From assembly GCF_024158745.1 (NCBI RefSeq), contig NZ_JAMZAW010000011.1, forward strand, positions 62,001 through 126,000: a stretch of DNA of 64,000 bases, given 5' to 3'. Source of the DNA: Paenibacillus tyrphae. Lineage in GTDB: Bacteria > Bacillota > Bacilli > Paenibacillales > NBRC-103111. This document shows positions 35,657-45,500 of the stretch, one piece after another. The translations under genes were made by a program, and so were the position numbers. Positions within the stretch are counted from its first letter, which is position 1. Every line of letters starts with the position of its first letter. The notes under the pieces are model-generated. The model did no database searches. It was given only the letters and a program-made list of their open reading frames with translations, and had not been told where the DNA came from.

Positions 35657-37018
35657 ATGAATCGAATTTTTGGTCTTGATCACAACCTGACCTTGATCAT
35701 TTGGGCGTTACTTGCCATTGTTTTTCTTGTCGTTCTGATCGCCAGATTCAAATGGAATCCTTTTGTGACGCTTTTGATTTCTTCGCTGCTATTAGGTTTT
35801 TTGGCCGGTATGAAACCTGAGGACATCATTAAAGCGGTTACAGGTGGGCTTGGCGGCACGCTCGGAACGATTGCGATCGTCATCGGGCTCGGAACAATGC
35901 TGGGCAAAATGATGGCGGAGTCCGGAGGAGCCGAGCGGATCGCGACGACGCTGATCGACCGGTTCGGTGAAAAACGCGTTCACTGGGCGATGATGGTCGT
36001 CGGATTTATTGTAGGGATTCCTGTGTTTTTCGAGGTTGGGGTCATCCTGTTGATTCCTATCGTATTTATCGTGGCGCGCAAGACGAAAATGTCGCTCTTG
36101 CAAATCGGCATTCCGCTGCTGGCCGGGCTTTCCACCGTGCATGGGCTTGTTCCGCCTCATCCGGCGCCGATGATTGCCATCGCCGCTTATAATGCCGATC
36201 TGGGGAAGACGATTCTGTACTCCATTCTGGTCGGGCTGCCGACGGCCGTTATTGCCGGCCCTCTGTTCGGCAAATTTATCGGCAAACGCTTAGCGGTAGA
36301 GCCGCCGGCTGACCTGGCTGAGCAATTCGCGGCGAAGGATAACCGCGGCCTTCCCGGGTTTGGGATCACGCTGTTCACAATTTTATTGCCCGTCCTTCTC
36401 ATGCTGATCGGATCGATCGCCACCATCATCGACCCGAAAGCGACGAGCGGCCTCACCCGGTTTAGCACATTTATCGGGCATGAAATTATCGCCCTGCTCA
36501 TCGCGGTCGTCTTCTCCTTCTTCTCGCTTGGCTTTGCGAGGGGCTTTAAGAAAGAGGACATTTCCCGCTTTGCCAGCGAGTGCTTGGCCCCGACCGCGAC
36601 GATCATTCTGATCATTGGGGCCGGCGGAGCCTTTAAACAGGTATTGATTAACAGCGGAGTAGGCGGCGCTATTGCCGCGATGGCCACTCAGGCGCATGTG
36701 AACATTATCTTTTTCGCATGGTTTGTCGCCGCTCTCATTCGTGTCGCGACAGGGTCGGCCACGGTTGCCATGACGACAGCCGCGGGCATCGTCGCTCCCG
36801 TCCTTGTGCTGAATCCAGGAGTGAATGTAGAGCTTGTCGTGCTGGCTACGGGCGCAGGATCGCTTGTATTGTCCCACGTGAATGACGCGGGCTTTTGGAT
36901 GGTGAAGGAATTTTTTAACATGAGCGTATCGCAAACTTTAAAATCATGGACGGCGATGGAGACGATTTTATCCGTGGTGGGACTGATCTTCATTCTTCTC
37001 CTGAGCGCCGTGGTTTAA
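35657..37018 (+). CDS. gntP: Gluconate:H+ symporter
   Basis: 453-aa integral membrane permease of the GntP family with 12 or more predicted membrane segments. Recognisable features: LIIWALLAIVFLVVLIARFKWNPFVTLLISSLLLGFLAGM at the start, TLGTIAIVIGLGTMLGKMMAESGGAERIATTLIDRFGEKR, FFEVGVILLIPIVFIVARKTKMSLLQIGIPLLAGLSTVHGLVPPHPAPM (the diagnostic HGxVPPHPxP segment) and ATGAGSLVLSHVNDAGFWMVKEFF near the end. The ATG at 35657 follows AAGGAG. It is followed 17 bases later by gntK, so uptake and phosphorylation are co-expressed. Confidence 0.95.
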   Translation: MNRIFGLDHNLTLIIWALLAIVFLVVLIARFKWNPFVTLLISSLLLGFLAGMKPEDIIKAVTGGLGGTLGTIAIVIGLGTMLGKMMAESGGAERIATTLIDRFGEKRVHWAMMVVGFIVGIPVFFEVGVILLIPIVFIVARKTKMSLLQIGIPLLAGLSTVHGLVPPHPAPMIAIAAYNADLGKTILYSILVGLPTAVIAGPLFGKFIGKRLAVEPPADLAEQFAAKDNRGLPGFGITLFTILLPVLLMLIGSIATIIDPKATSGLTRFSTFIGHEIIALLIAVVFSFFSLGFARGFKKEDISRFASECLAPTATIILIIGAGGAFKQVLINSGVGGAIAAMATQAHVNIIFFAWFVAALIRVATGSATVAMTTAAGIVAPVLVLNPGVNVELVVLATGAGSLVLSHVNDAGFWMVKEFFNMSVSQTLKSWTAMETILSVVGLIFILLLSAVV

Positions 37019-37035
37019 GAAAGAGGGTTATTTCA

Positions 37036-38583
37036 TTGAGCCAGCCTGCCTATATGATTGGCGTTGACATCGGAACGACCAGCACGAAAGCTGTCTTATT
37101 CGAGGAGAGCGGGAAAGTGGTCACCAAGGCGGACGAGGAATACCCTTTGTATATGCCTACTTCGTCTATAGCCGAGCAGGACCCGGACCGCATCTTCCGC
37201 GCAGTGATCCAAACGTTGAAGCGCGTAATGGCGCAAAGCGCCGCGAGGCCGGAGCAAGTCCTGTTTGTCTCCTTCAGCTCGGCCATGCACAGCGTCATCG
37301 TGGTTGATGCCGAAGGCAAGCCGCTAACGCGCTGCATCACCTGGGGGGATAACCGAAGCGCCGCCTGGGCGGAACGCTTGAAGCGGGACATGAACGGGCA
37401 TGAGATCTATTTGCGAACGGGGACGCCCATCCATCCGATGTCGCCGCTTTCCAAGCTGCTATGGCTTCGCCACGATCATCAGGTGCTGTTTCAAAACGCC
37501 GGCAAATTCATCTCGATCAAGGAATATGTGTTTGCCAAGCTGTTCGACGAATACGTGGTCGACTATTCCATCGCCTCGGCGACCGGTCTAATGAATTTGC
37601 AGAAGCTGGACTGGGACGAGGAAGCGCTGGACGTTGCCGGAGTATCGAGAAATCAACTGTCCAGACTTGTCCCGACGACGTATGCGCTGAAAGGAATGAA
37701 AGCCGTTTTCGCGGAAGAGACGGGCCTTGCCGGGTCGACCCCATTTATTGTCGGCGCGAGCGACGGCGTGCTTTCCAACCTTGGCATGAATGCGATCGAG
37801 CCCGGGATTGTGGCGGCGACCATCGGCACGAGCGGCGCGATCCGCACCGTGATTGACCAGCCTTCAACCGATCCGAAGGGGAGAATCTTCTGCTATGCCC
37901 TGACGGAAAAGCACTGGGTCATCGGCGGAGCGGTCAACAATGGCGGTATGCTGTTCCGGTGGGCGAGGGACGAGTTTGCCGCATCGGAGGTCGAAACGGC
38001 CAAACGTCTTGGAATTGACGCCTACGATCTGTTGACGAAAATTGTGGAGAAGGTCAGTCCGGGCTCCGACGGCTTGATCTTCCATCCTTATATGACCGGG
38101 GAACGTGCTCCTTTATGGAATGCGAATGCAAGAGGCTCGTTTTTCGGCTTGACGATGCACCATCGCAAAGAGCATATGATCCGAGCCGTGCTGGAAGGGG
38201 TTATTTTTAATCTGTACACCGTCTTGCTGGCGATGGGGGAGCGGATCGGACGGCCCAAAAAAATTCATGCTACCGGCGGCTTTGCCCGCTCCTCTCTGTG
38301 GCGCCAGATCATGGCGGATATTTTCGACCAGGAAGTGGTCGTCCCCCAAAGCTTCGAAAGTTCTTGTCTCGGAGCCGTCGTGCTTGGCTTATACGCGACG
38401 GGGAGAGTGGATTCGCTGCATATCGTTTCCCGGATGGTCGGCGCAACGCATGTGCATAAGCCGATACTAGAGCATGCCGAAATCTACCATGAGCTTCTGC
38501 CCATCTACATTAAAATCGCGAGAAACATGGAGGAGGAATACGAGGCGATCGCCCGTTTTCAGCAAAAGCGGGAACGTTTCTAG
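37036..38583 (+). CDS. gntK: Gluconokinase (FGGY family)
   Basis: Phosphorylates gluconate to 6-phosphogluconate. The 515-aa protein is of the long FGGY kinase type, not the short P-loop GntK, and is collinear with B. subtilis GntK: MIGVDIGTTSTKAVLFEESG (phosphate 1), FISFSSAMHS-like, CITWGDNRSAAWAERLKRDMNGHEIYLRTGTPIHPMSPLSKL, GASDGVLSNLGMNAIEPGIVAATIGTSGAIR (phosphate 2), and ATGGFARSSLWRQIMADIFDQEVVVPQSFESSCLGAVVLGLYATGR. The start is TTG 37036 after AGAGGG. The gene order gnd-gntR-gntP-gntK differs from B. subtilis gntRKPZ. Confidence 0.95.
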   Translation: MSQPAYMIGVDIGTTSTKAVLFEESGKVVTKADEEYPLYMPTSSIAEQDPDRIFRAVIQTLKRVMAQSAARPEQVLFVSFSSAMHSVIVVDAEGKPLTRCITWGDNRSAAWAERLKRDMNGHEIYLRTGTPIHPMSPLSKLLWLRHDHQVLFQNAGKFISIKEYVFAKLFDEYVVDYSIASATGLMNLQKLDWDEEALDVAGVSRNQLSRLVPTTYALKGMKAVFAEETGLAGSTPFIVGASDGVLSNLGMNAIEPGIVAATIGTSGAIRTVIDQPSTDPKGRIFCYALTEKHWVIGGAVNNGGMLFRWARDEFAASEVETAKRLGIDAYDLLTKIVEKVSPGSDGLIFHPYMTGERAPLWNANARGSFFGLTMHHRKEHMIRAVLEGVIFNLYTVLLAMGERIGRPKKIHATGGFARSSLWRQIMADIFDQEVVVPQSFESSCLGAVVLGLYATGRVDSLHIVSRMVGATHVHKPILEHAEIYHELLPIYIKIARNMEEEYEAIARFQQKRERF

Positions 38584-38614
38584 AAAGCTTCAAGCTTCAA
38601 TCACGCGGAAAAAG

Positions 38615-38662
38615 CCGGGAAAAGCGCGCTGTCCTGCAGCGTAGTTCTTTTCCCGGTTTTTT
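38615..38662 (+). terminator. Rho-independent terminator after gntK
   Basis: CCGGGAAAAG (38615-38624) pairs with CTTTTCCCGG (38647-38656), followed by TTTTTT. Confidence 0.9.
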
Positions 38663-38832
38663 CCTATTCTGCCGAGCCGATACCGCAGCCAAAGGATAAG
38701 CCGGGGCGGAACGAGTGTTCCGGTGTATTCGATTGTGCTATACTATACCAAAACCTGTCTTTTCCGCAATGTCCGACATTTTGGTAGAATAGTAGAGTTA
38801 CGTGAATCGAAGCGAAATTTGGAGGAGCGACT

Positions 38833-41800
38833 ATGGCTTTTCAATTTGTGCTCGGCCGTGCGGGCAGCGGCAAAACGACGTTTTGCCTGAACGCGATCAA
38901 ACAAAAGCTGCTGGAGCAGCCGGACGGTGCGCCGCTGATCTGGCTCGTGCCGGAGCAGGCCAGCTTTCAGACAGAATATGCGCTTGTGTCCTCCCCGGAG
39001 CTCGGAGGCACGCTGCGCGCTCAAGTGCTCAGCTTCCGGCGGCTTGCTTGGCGCGTCATGCAGGAGGTGGGCGGCACCTCGCGCCTGCCGATCGATGAAA
39101 CAGGCAAAAAACTGCTGCTTCACCGCATTTTACATAAACAAAAAGAACGTCTCCGCCGTTTTCAAGCGTCGGCGGGACAAACGGGCTTTCTGGATAAACT
39201 GAACGAACTGTTTTCGGAGTTGAAACGGTACTGTATCAGCCCCGATCAGCTCGAGCAGTTTTATTCGTCGCGCTTCGTTTCCGGCGGCGATGCTTCCGGC
39301 ACGCTTCCGGACAAGCTGCACGATTTGCAGCTTCTGTACGGCGAATTCGAGACCGAATTGTCCAAGCTGTACCTGGACGGGGAGGATTATTTGACGCTGC
39401 TGACCCGCCAGGTCGGCGAATCGGCGTATTTACGGGGCGCGGAAATATGGGTCGACGGGTTTCACGGATTTACGCCTCAGGAGCTTGCCGTCCTGGAGCA
39501 GCTTGCTCTGTATGCCGGGCGAGTCACGATGACGCTCTGCTTGAACCGTCCGTACGTTGGCGGGGAGCAGCCGCACGAGCTGGACTTGTTCCATCCGACA
39601 GCCCGGACGATGAAGATGCTGCGGGAGCGGCTGGATGCCTTGGAGGTGGAAACCGAAGCCTCGATCATCCTGCCGTCTTCGCCTCCGGCAAGGTTCCGGG
39701 ATACGCCGTCGCTCGGATTTTTGGAGGCGCAATGGGAGGAGCGGGTGAAAAAGCCTTACCGACCCGAGCCGGGGGATAACCGGCAGCCGGCCGTTCGCAT
39801 ATCGGCGGCGGCCAGCCGCAGGGCGGAGGTGGAGGCGCTGGCCCGGGACGTCGTCAAGCTCGTCCGCGACGAAGGGCTCAGATGGCGGGACATCGCCGTG
39901 TCGGTCCGCAACATGGAATCGTATGGCGAGCTGATCTCGGGCACGTTTGCCGACTATGGCATCCCGCACTTTTTGGATCATAAGCGGCCGGTTGTTCATC
40001 ACCCGCTCGTCGAATTGATTCGCTCTGCGCTCGAAACGGTCAACCATTATTGGAAATACGAAGCGGTCTTCCGCGCGGTCAAAACCGGATTTTTCCTGCC
40101 GTTCGGCGAGGAAAGAGAGCGGGAGGACGGTTTGATCATCGACCGGCATGCGATGGACCAGCTCGAAAACTATGTGCTGGCGTTCGGCATTCAAGGACAC
40201 AAATGGATGAAGGATTGGACGTATTCGTACCGGACCACGCTCGAGCAGGACGAGACGCAGGCGAGCGAGGCGGACGAGGCGTTTCTGCGCAAGCTCAACG
40301 CCTGCCGCAGGCTGGTGGCCGAACCGCTAGGGGCGCTGCAGGAGCGCATGCGCTGGAAAGCGACGGTGCTTCAGCGGGTGGAGGCGCTGTACGGCCTGCT
40401 GGAGCAGCTTCGGGTGCCGGAGCGGTTGGAGGCTTGGAGCCAGGCGTCCCTCGCGCAGGGACAGGCGGAGAAAGCGCGGGAGCATGCCCAAGTATGGGAG
40501 CGGGTCGTCGATATGTTCGATCAGCTCGCGGAGCTGATGGGAGACGAGACGATGACGCCGGAAACGTTCGCGGAGCTGGTGGACACGGGACTTGAAAGCA
40601 TCAAGCTCGGCCATGTCCCGCCCACCCTCGATCAGGTGCTGGTCGGCAGCATGGACCGGACCCGTTCCGGCCAGATCAAGCACATGTTCGTGCTTGGCGT
40701 GAGCGAGGGGGTCATGCCTGCCAAAATGCCTGAAAGCGGCGTCTTGTCGGAAGCGGAGCGCGAGCAGTTGGCCGGAAACGGGCTGCAAACCGCCGAAGGG
40801 AGCCGGAGACGGCTGCTTGATGAGTCGTTCCTGATCTACTGCGCGTTTTGCGCGCCTTCGCACGGATTATGGCTCAGCTATCCGCTGGCCGATGAGGAAG
40901 GAAGATCACTTCTGCCTTCGGACGTGATCCGGCAGGTGAAGCGGATGTTTCCGTCGCTGCAGGAGCGGCTGCTGTTGAACGATCCGGCCCCGGACAGCCA
41001 CGCCGGCGAACAAATGGAGTACGTCGCCCGCCCGGACAAAGCCTTGTCCTTACTGATGGTACAGCTAAAGCAGTGGATGAACGGAGCTCCAATGAATCCC
41101 GTTTGGTGGTCGGTGTACAACTGGTTCACTCGCCAGCCCGAACAAACTCTGGAGCTGTCGCGGATGGTGCAGGCGCTGCTCTATTCGAACCGGGCGAAGG
41201 AATTGAGCGCCGAAACGAGCCGCGAACTGTACGGGGAAAGCATCCAGACGAGCGTATCCCGGATGGAGCGCTTCGTCGCGTGTCCGTTTTCCCAGTTCGT
41301 CTCCCACGGACTGCGGTTGAAGGAACGCCGCATCTTTCGCTTGGAAGCGCCTGATATCGGGCAGCTGTTTCACGCCGCATTGACCAAGTTTGCGGAGGAG
41401 ACGGAGCGCGAAGGGTTCGACTGGGGCAGCTTGTCGGCTGCGGAATGCGAGCAGCGGGCGGCGCTTGTCGTCGACGCGCTTGCGCCGAGGCTGCAGGGCG
41501 AAATTTTGCTCAGCTCCAAACGGTATTCCTATATTGCGCGGAAACTCAAGCAGGTGATCGGACGGGCGGCGCTGATGTTGGGCGAGCACGCCCGGCGGGG
41601 ACAGTTCCGGCCGATCGGACTGGAGGTCGGCTTCGGGAGCGGACAGCCGATTCCGCCGCTGCTTTACGATTTGGACAACGGCGTGCGCATGGAGCTGAGG
41701 GGAAGAATCGACCGGATCGACCGGGCGGATACCGAGCAAGGAACGCTGCTGCGGGTGATCGACTACAAGTCGAGCTCCAAGGCGCTGAATATGACCGAAG

Positions 41801-42513
41801 TGTATTACGGGTTATCGCTGCAAATGCTCACGTATTTGGACGTCATTCTGACGCATGCGCCGATCTGGCTCGGTCACGAAGCGCAGCCGGCGGGCGTTTT
41901 GTACTTTCATGTACATAATCCGGTGTTGAACGCAAGAAACGGGCTTTCTGTCCAAGAGATCGACAGCGAATTGAAGAAGCGGTTCAAAATGAGAGGGCTG
42001 CTTCGCGCCGACGCGGATACGATCCGGCTGATGGACGGAGGGCTGGCGGAAGCCGGAGGACATTCCGACCTGCTGCCGGTAGCGCTCAAGACGGACGGCA
42101 GCTTCTATAAAACGTCGTCGGTCGCCTCCGAAGAACAGTGGAACACCGTTCGGCGGTACGTCAAGCGGACGATCCGCGAGATCGGGACGTCGCTGACGGA
42201 CGGCACCATCGAGATTGCGCCTTACCGGATGGGGCAAGCGACGGCCTGTACGATGTGCGCGTACCGCTCCGTATGCCAATTCGACACGCAGCTCGACGGC
42301 AATGCGTACAAGCAGCTTACGCCGATCGGCAAAGACCGGGTATGGGAAATGATGGAGCAAAAGGCTGCTTCCGCTCCCCGTTCCGCCGGAACGGCTTACC
42401 GGCCGCGCGCCGCTGCGAAACGGCCGGCTGCGGATGAGAGCCGGATAGCGGACCCGGAGAAAGATAACGTCCCGGAAGAGCCGGATAACGAGAATGGAGG
42501 GAACGAACAATGA
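38833..42513 (+). CDS. addB: Helicase-exonuclease AddAB, subunit AddB
   Basis: AddB partners AddA in the RecBCD-like enzyme that processes double-strand breaks for RecA loading; it recognises Chi and carries one nuclease domain. The 1226-aa protein has GRAGSGKTT (residues 8-16, Walker A) at its start and a C-terminal nuclease with RVIDYKSSSKALNMTEVYYGLSLQMLTYL. Cys817 (in RFVACPFSQFVSHGL) and Cys1139, Cys1142 and Cys1148 (CTMCAYRSVC) are the four ligands of the iron-sulfur staple. The C-terminal 40 residues are a charged extension. ATG 38833 follows GGAGGAG; a TATACT -10 lies near 38740. The stop overlaps the addA start (ATGA). Confidence 0.97.
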   Translation: MAFQFVLGRAGSGKTTFCLNAIKQKLLEQPDGAPLIWLVPEQASFQTEYALVSSPELGGTLRAQVLSFRRLAWRVMQEVGGTSRLPIDETGKKLLLHRILHKQKERLRRFQASAGQTGFLDKLNELFSELKRYCISPDQLEQFYSSRFVSGGDASGTLPDKLHDLQLLYGEFETELSKLYLDGEDYLTLLTRQVGESAYLRGAEIWVDGFHGFTPQELAVLEQLALYAGRVTMTLCLNRPYVGGEQPHELDLFHPTARTMKMLRERLDALEVETEASIILPSSPPARFRDTPSLGFLEAQWEERVKKPYRPEPGDNRQPAVRISAAASRRAEVEALARDVVKLVRDEGLRWRDIAVSVRNMESYGELISGTFADYGIPHFLDHKRPVVHHPLVELIRSALETVNHYWKYEAVFRAVKTGFFLPFGEEREREDGLIIDRHAMDQLENYVLAFGIQGHKWMKDWTYSYRTTLEQDETQASEADEAFLRKLNACRRLVAEPLGALQERMRWKATVLQRVEALYGLLEQLRVPERLEAWSQASLAQGQAEKAREHAQVWERVVDMFDQLAELMGDETMTPETFAELVDTGLESIKLGHVPPTLDQVLVGSMDRTRSGQIKHMFVLGVSEGVMPAKMPESGVLSEAEREQLAGNGLQTAEGSRRRLLDESFLIYCAFCAPSHGLWLSYPLADEEGRSLLPSDVIRQVKRMFPSLQERLLLNDPAPDSHAGEQMEYVARPDKALSLLMVQLKQWMNGAPMNPVWWSVYNWFTRQPEQTLELSRMVQALLYSNRAKELSAETSRELYGESIQTSVSRMERFVACPFSQFVSHGLRLKERRIFRLEAPDIGQLFHAALTKFAEETEREGFDWGSLSAAECEQRAALVVDALAPRLQGEILLSSKRYSYIARKLKQVIGRAALMLGEHARRGQFRPIGLEVGFGSGQPIPPLLYDLDNGVRMELRGRIDRIDRADTEQGTLLRVIDYKSSSKALNMTEVYYGLSLQMLTYLDVILTHAPIWLGHEAQPAGVLYFHVHNPVLNARNGLSVQEIDSELKKRFKMRGLLRADADTIRLMDGGLAEAGGHSDLLPVALKTDGSFYKTSSVASEEQWNTVRRYVKRTIREIGTSLTDGTIEIAPYRMGQATACTMCAYRSVCQFDTQLDGNAYKQLTPIGKDRVWEMMEQKAASAPRSAGTAYRPRAAAKRPAADESRIADPEKDNVPEEPDNENGGNEQ

Positions 42514-45500
42514 CGGAAACGATGCCGAAGCCGGAGAACAGCACCTGGACGGACGAGCAATGGCAGGCCATCGCCGTCCGCGGCCGTTCCACGCTCGTGG
42601 CCGCCGCCGCGGGCTCCGGGAAAACGGCCGTGCTGGTCGAGCGGATTATCCGCCGCATTTCGGACGAACGCGAGCCGCTCGACGTAGACCGGCTGCTGGT
42701 CGCTACGTTCACCAAGGCGGCGGCAGCGGAAATGCGCCACCGGATCAGTGAGGCGCTGGAGAAGGCGCTGGCGGACAATCCGGGCTCGGATCACCTGCGC
42801 AAGCAGCTTGCGCTGATGCCACAGGCGTCGATTACGACGCTGCACTCCTTTTGTATGGAGGTCATTCAACGGCATTACCAGCGGATCGGACTCGATCCGA
42901 ACTTCAGAATCGCCAATGAAACGGAAAGCGCGCTGATGCGGCAGGATTTGCTGGGGGAGCTGCTGGAGGAGCGGTACGGCGAAGCAGGAGAAGGCGATTT
43001 GTTCTGGCGGCTGGCGGATTCGTTCAGCGGGGATAAAAACGACGATGCGCTGTTCTCGCTGGTACAGCGGCTGTATGACGATTCGCGGAGCCATCCGTGG
43101 CCGGAGCATTGGCTGAACGAGTGCGTCCGCATGTTCGAGCGGCCCGTCGCTTCCGGCGACAACCCGTGGCTGGCAAGCTTGCTTGCGTATGTCCGCTTGG
43201 AGCTGCAGGCTATGGCGTCGCGGCTTCGGGAAGCGGTACGGATCGCAGAGCAGCCTGGAGGACCGGCGCCGTATTTGACCAATCTTCAAGATGACGGCGC
43301 GGTCGTCGGGGAGCTGCTGGAGCTGGCTGAAGCCGGTTCGTGGGAACCGCTGTATCAAGCGTTTCAAGGCGCAGCTTTCGGCAAGTTGAAGGCTTGCCGG
43401 GGGGACGGCTTCGACAAAGCGCTTCAGGAGCAAGTGAAGGACATGCGGGGCGAGGTCAAAGACCGGCTGAGCGAGCTGAAGGAAGAATTGTTCAGACGGA
43501 CGCCGGAACAGTACGAGGCGGAGCTGCGGACAATGCGGCCGATCATGGATGCGCTCGTCGGCTTGGTGATCGATTTCGGCGAGCGGTACCGGACGGCCAA
43601 AATGAGCAAGCGGCTCGTCGATTTTGCGGACCTGGAACATTTTTGCCTGAAAATCCTCAGCGCCGACGAATCGCTGCCCGGGAGCCCCATTCCTTCCGAC
43701 GCAGCGCTGGAATACCGCGAGCAGTTCGCCGAGGTGCTGCTGGACGAGTATCAAGATACGAACCGCGTCCAGGAAGCGATAGTCCAACTGATCGCCAAGG
43801 ACGCGCCAGGTAACCGGTTTATGGTCGGGGACGTAAAACAAAGCATCTACCGGTTTCGTTTGGCGGAGCCGGGCTTATTCCAGGAGAAGTATAAAAGCTA
43901 CCGTACCGACGGCGATGGGCCGGGGAGGCGCATCGATCTGGCGCGCAACTTCCGCAGCCGCCGTCAAGTGGTAGACGGCACGAATTTTATTTTCCGCCAG
44001 CTGATGCACGGAGACGTCGGCGAGATCGACTATGACGAGCGGGCGGAGCTCGTTTACGGCGCGGGCTATCCCGAGCCGCCGAACGCAAGCGGCGCATTGG
44101 CAGCCGAACTTGTACTGATCGACCGGACGCCGCAGGATGCCGATGCGCCGGGAGAGACCGCCGGGGATTCTCCGGAAGGCTTTGCCGCCGGGACGGAGGA
44201 TCGGGCGGACGAAGCGGCAGCCGAGGTGCGCGAGCTGGAGACGGTACAGCTCGAAGCGCGGTATATTGCGCGGCAAATCCGCGAAATGATGGGGATGGAC
44301 GGCGGAAGGCGCCGGCAGGTATTCGACAAATCCGCTAAAGGCATGCGCGACGCCCAGTTCCGGGACATCGTCGTTTTGCTGCGGGCGACGCAGCAGTGGG
44401 CGCCTGTCATGATCGAGGAGCTGCGGCAGCAGGGCATTCCCGCTTACGCAGAGCTGAGCACCGGATATTTTACAGCCGTTGAAGTGCAAATGGTATTGTC
44501 GCTGCTTAAAGTGATCGACAATCCGTATCAGGACATCCCGCTGGCATCCGTGCTGCGTTCCCCGATCGTGGGGCTCGACGCAGAGGAATTGGCGCATATC
44601 CGCATATGCCGTCCGCACGGGGCGTACTTCGACGCCGTGAGGGCCTACGCGCCGAGAGAGGCCGCGAATTCCGAACCGGGCCGCGGAGTAGCCGGGGCCG
44701 CCGAAACGTTTGCGACATACGAAGCCACCGAGGAGGACCCGGCCTGCGAGAGCGGCGGAACGGTGGACGAATTTCAGCGGAACCCGGAAACGCGGCGCAA
44801 GCTGCGGACATTTCTCGATTGGCTCGGGCAGTGGCGCTTGGAATCGCAGCAAAGCTCGCTGGCCGATTTAATTTGGGATATTTACCGGAAAACCGGCTAT
44901 TTTGATTTTGTCGGCGCCATGCCCGGCGGTCCGCAGCGGCAGGCCAATTTGAGGGCGCTTTACGACCGGGCGCGGCAATATGAAGAGACGTCGTTTCGCG
45001 GGCTGTTCCGGTTTTTGCGTTTTGTCGAACGGATGCAGGACAGCGGCGGCGACATGGGAACGGCGCGGGCGCTTGGCGAGCAGGAGGACGTCGTCCGCAT
45101 CATGACGATCCATAAAAGTAAAGGATTGGAATTTCCCGTCGTCTTCGTCGCGGGGATGGCTAAGACGTTCAACCGGCGGGATTTGACGGACAGCTTTTTG
45201 CTGCATAAGGAGCTTGGGTTCGGGCCGAAGCTGATGGAGACGGAAACGAGAGTCAGTTATCCGACCTTGCCGTGGCTGGCGATCCGGCGCAAAATCGAAA
45301 TGGAGATGCTGGCCGAAGAAATACGCGTGCTGTATGTAGCGCTGACCCGGGCGCGGGAGAAGCTTATCTTGATCGGGTCGGTCAAAAATTTGCAGAAGCA
45401 GTTGGACGCGTGGGGACGGTTTGTCCTGCATGATCGGCTGACGCTGCCGGACGACACGCTGGCGGGCGCACGCTGTTATTTGGATTGGATTGGTCCGGCG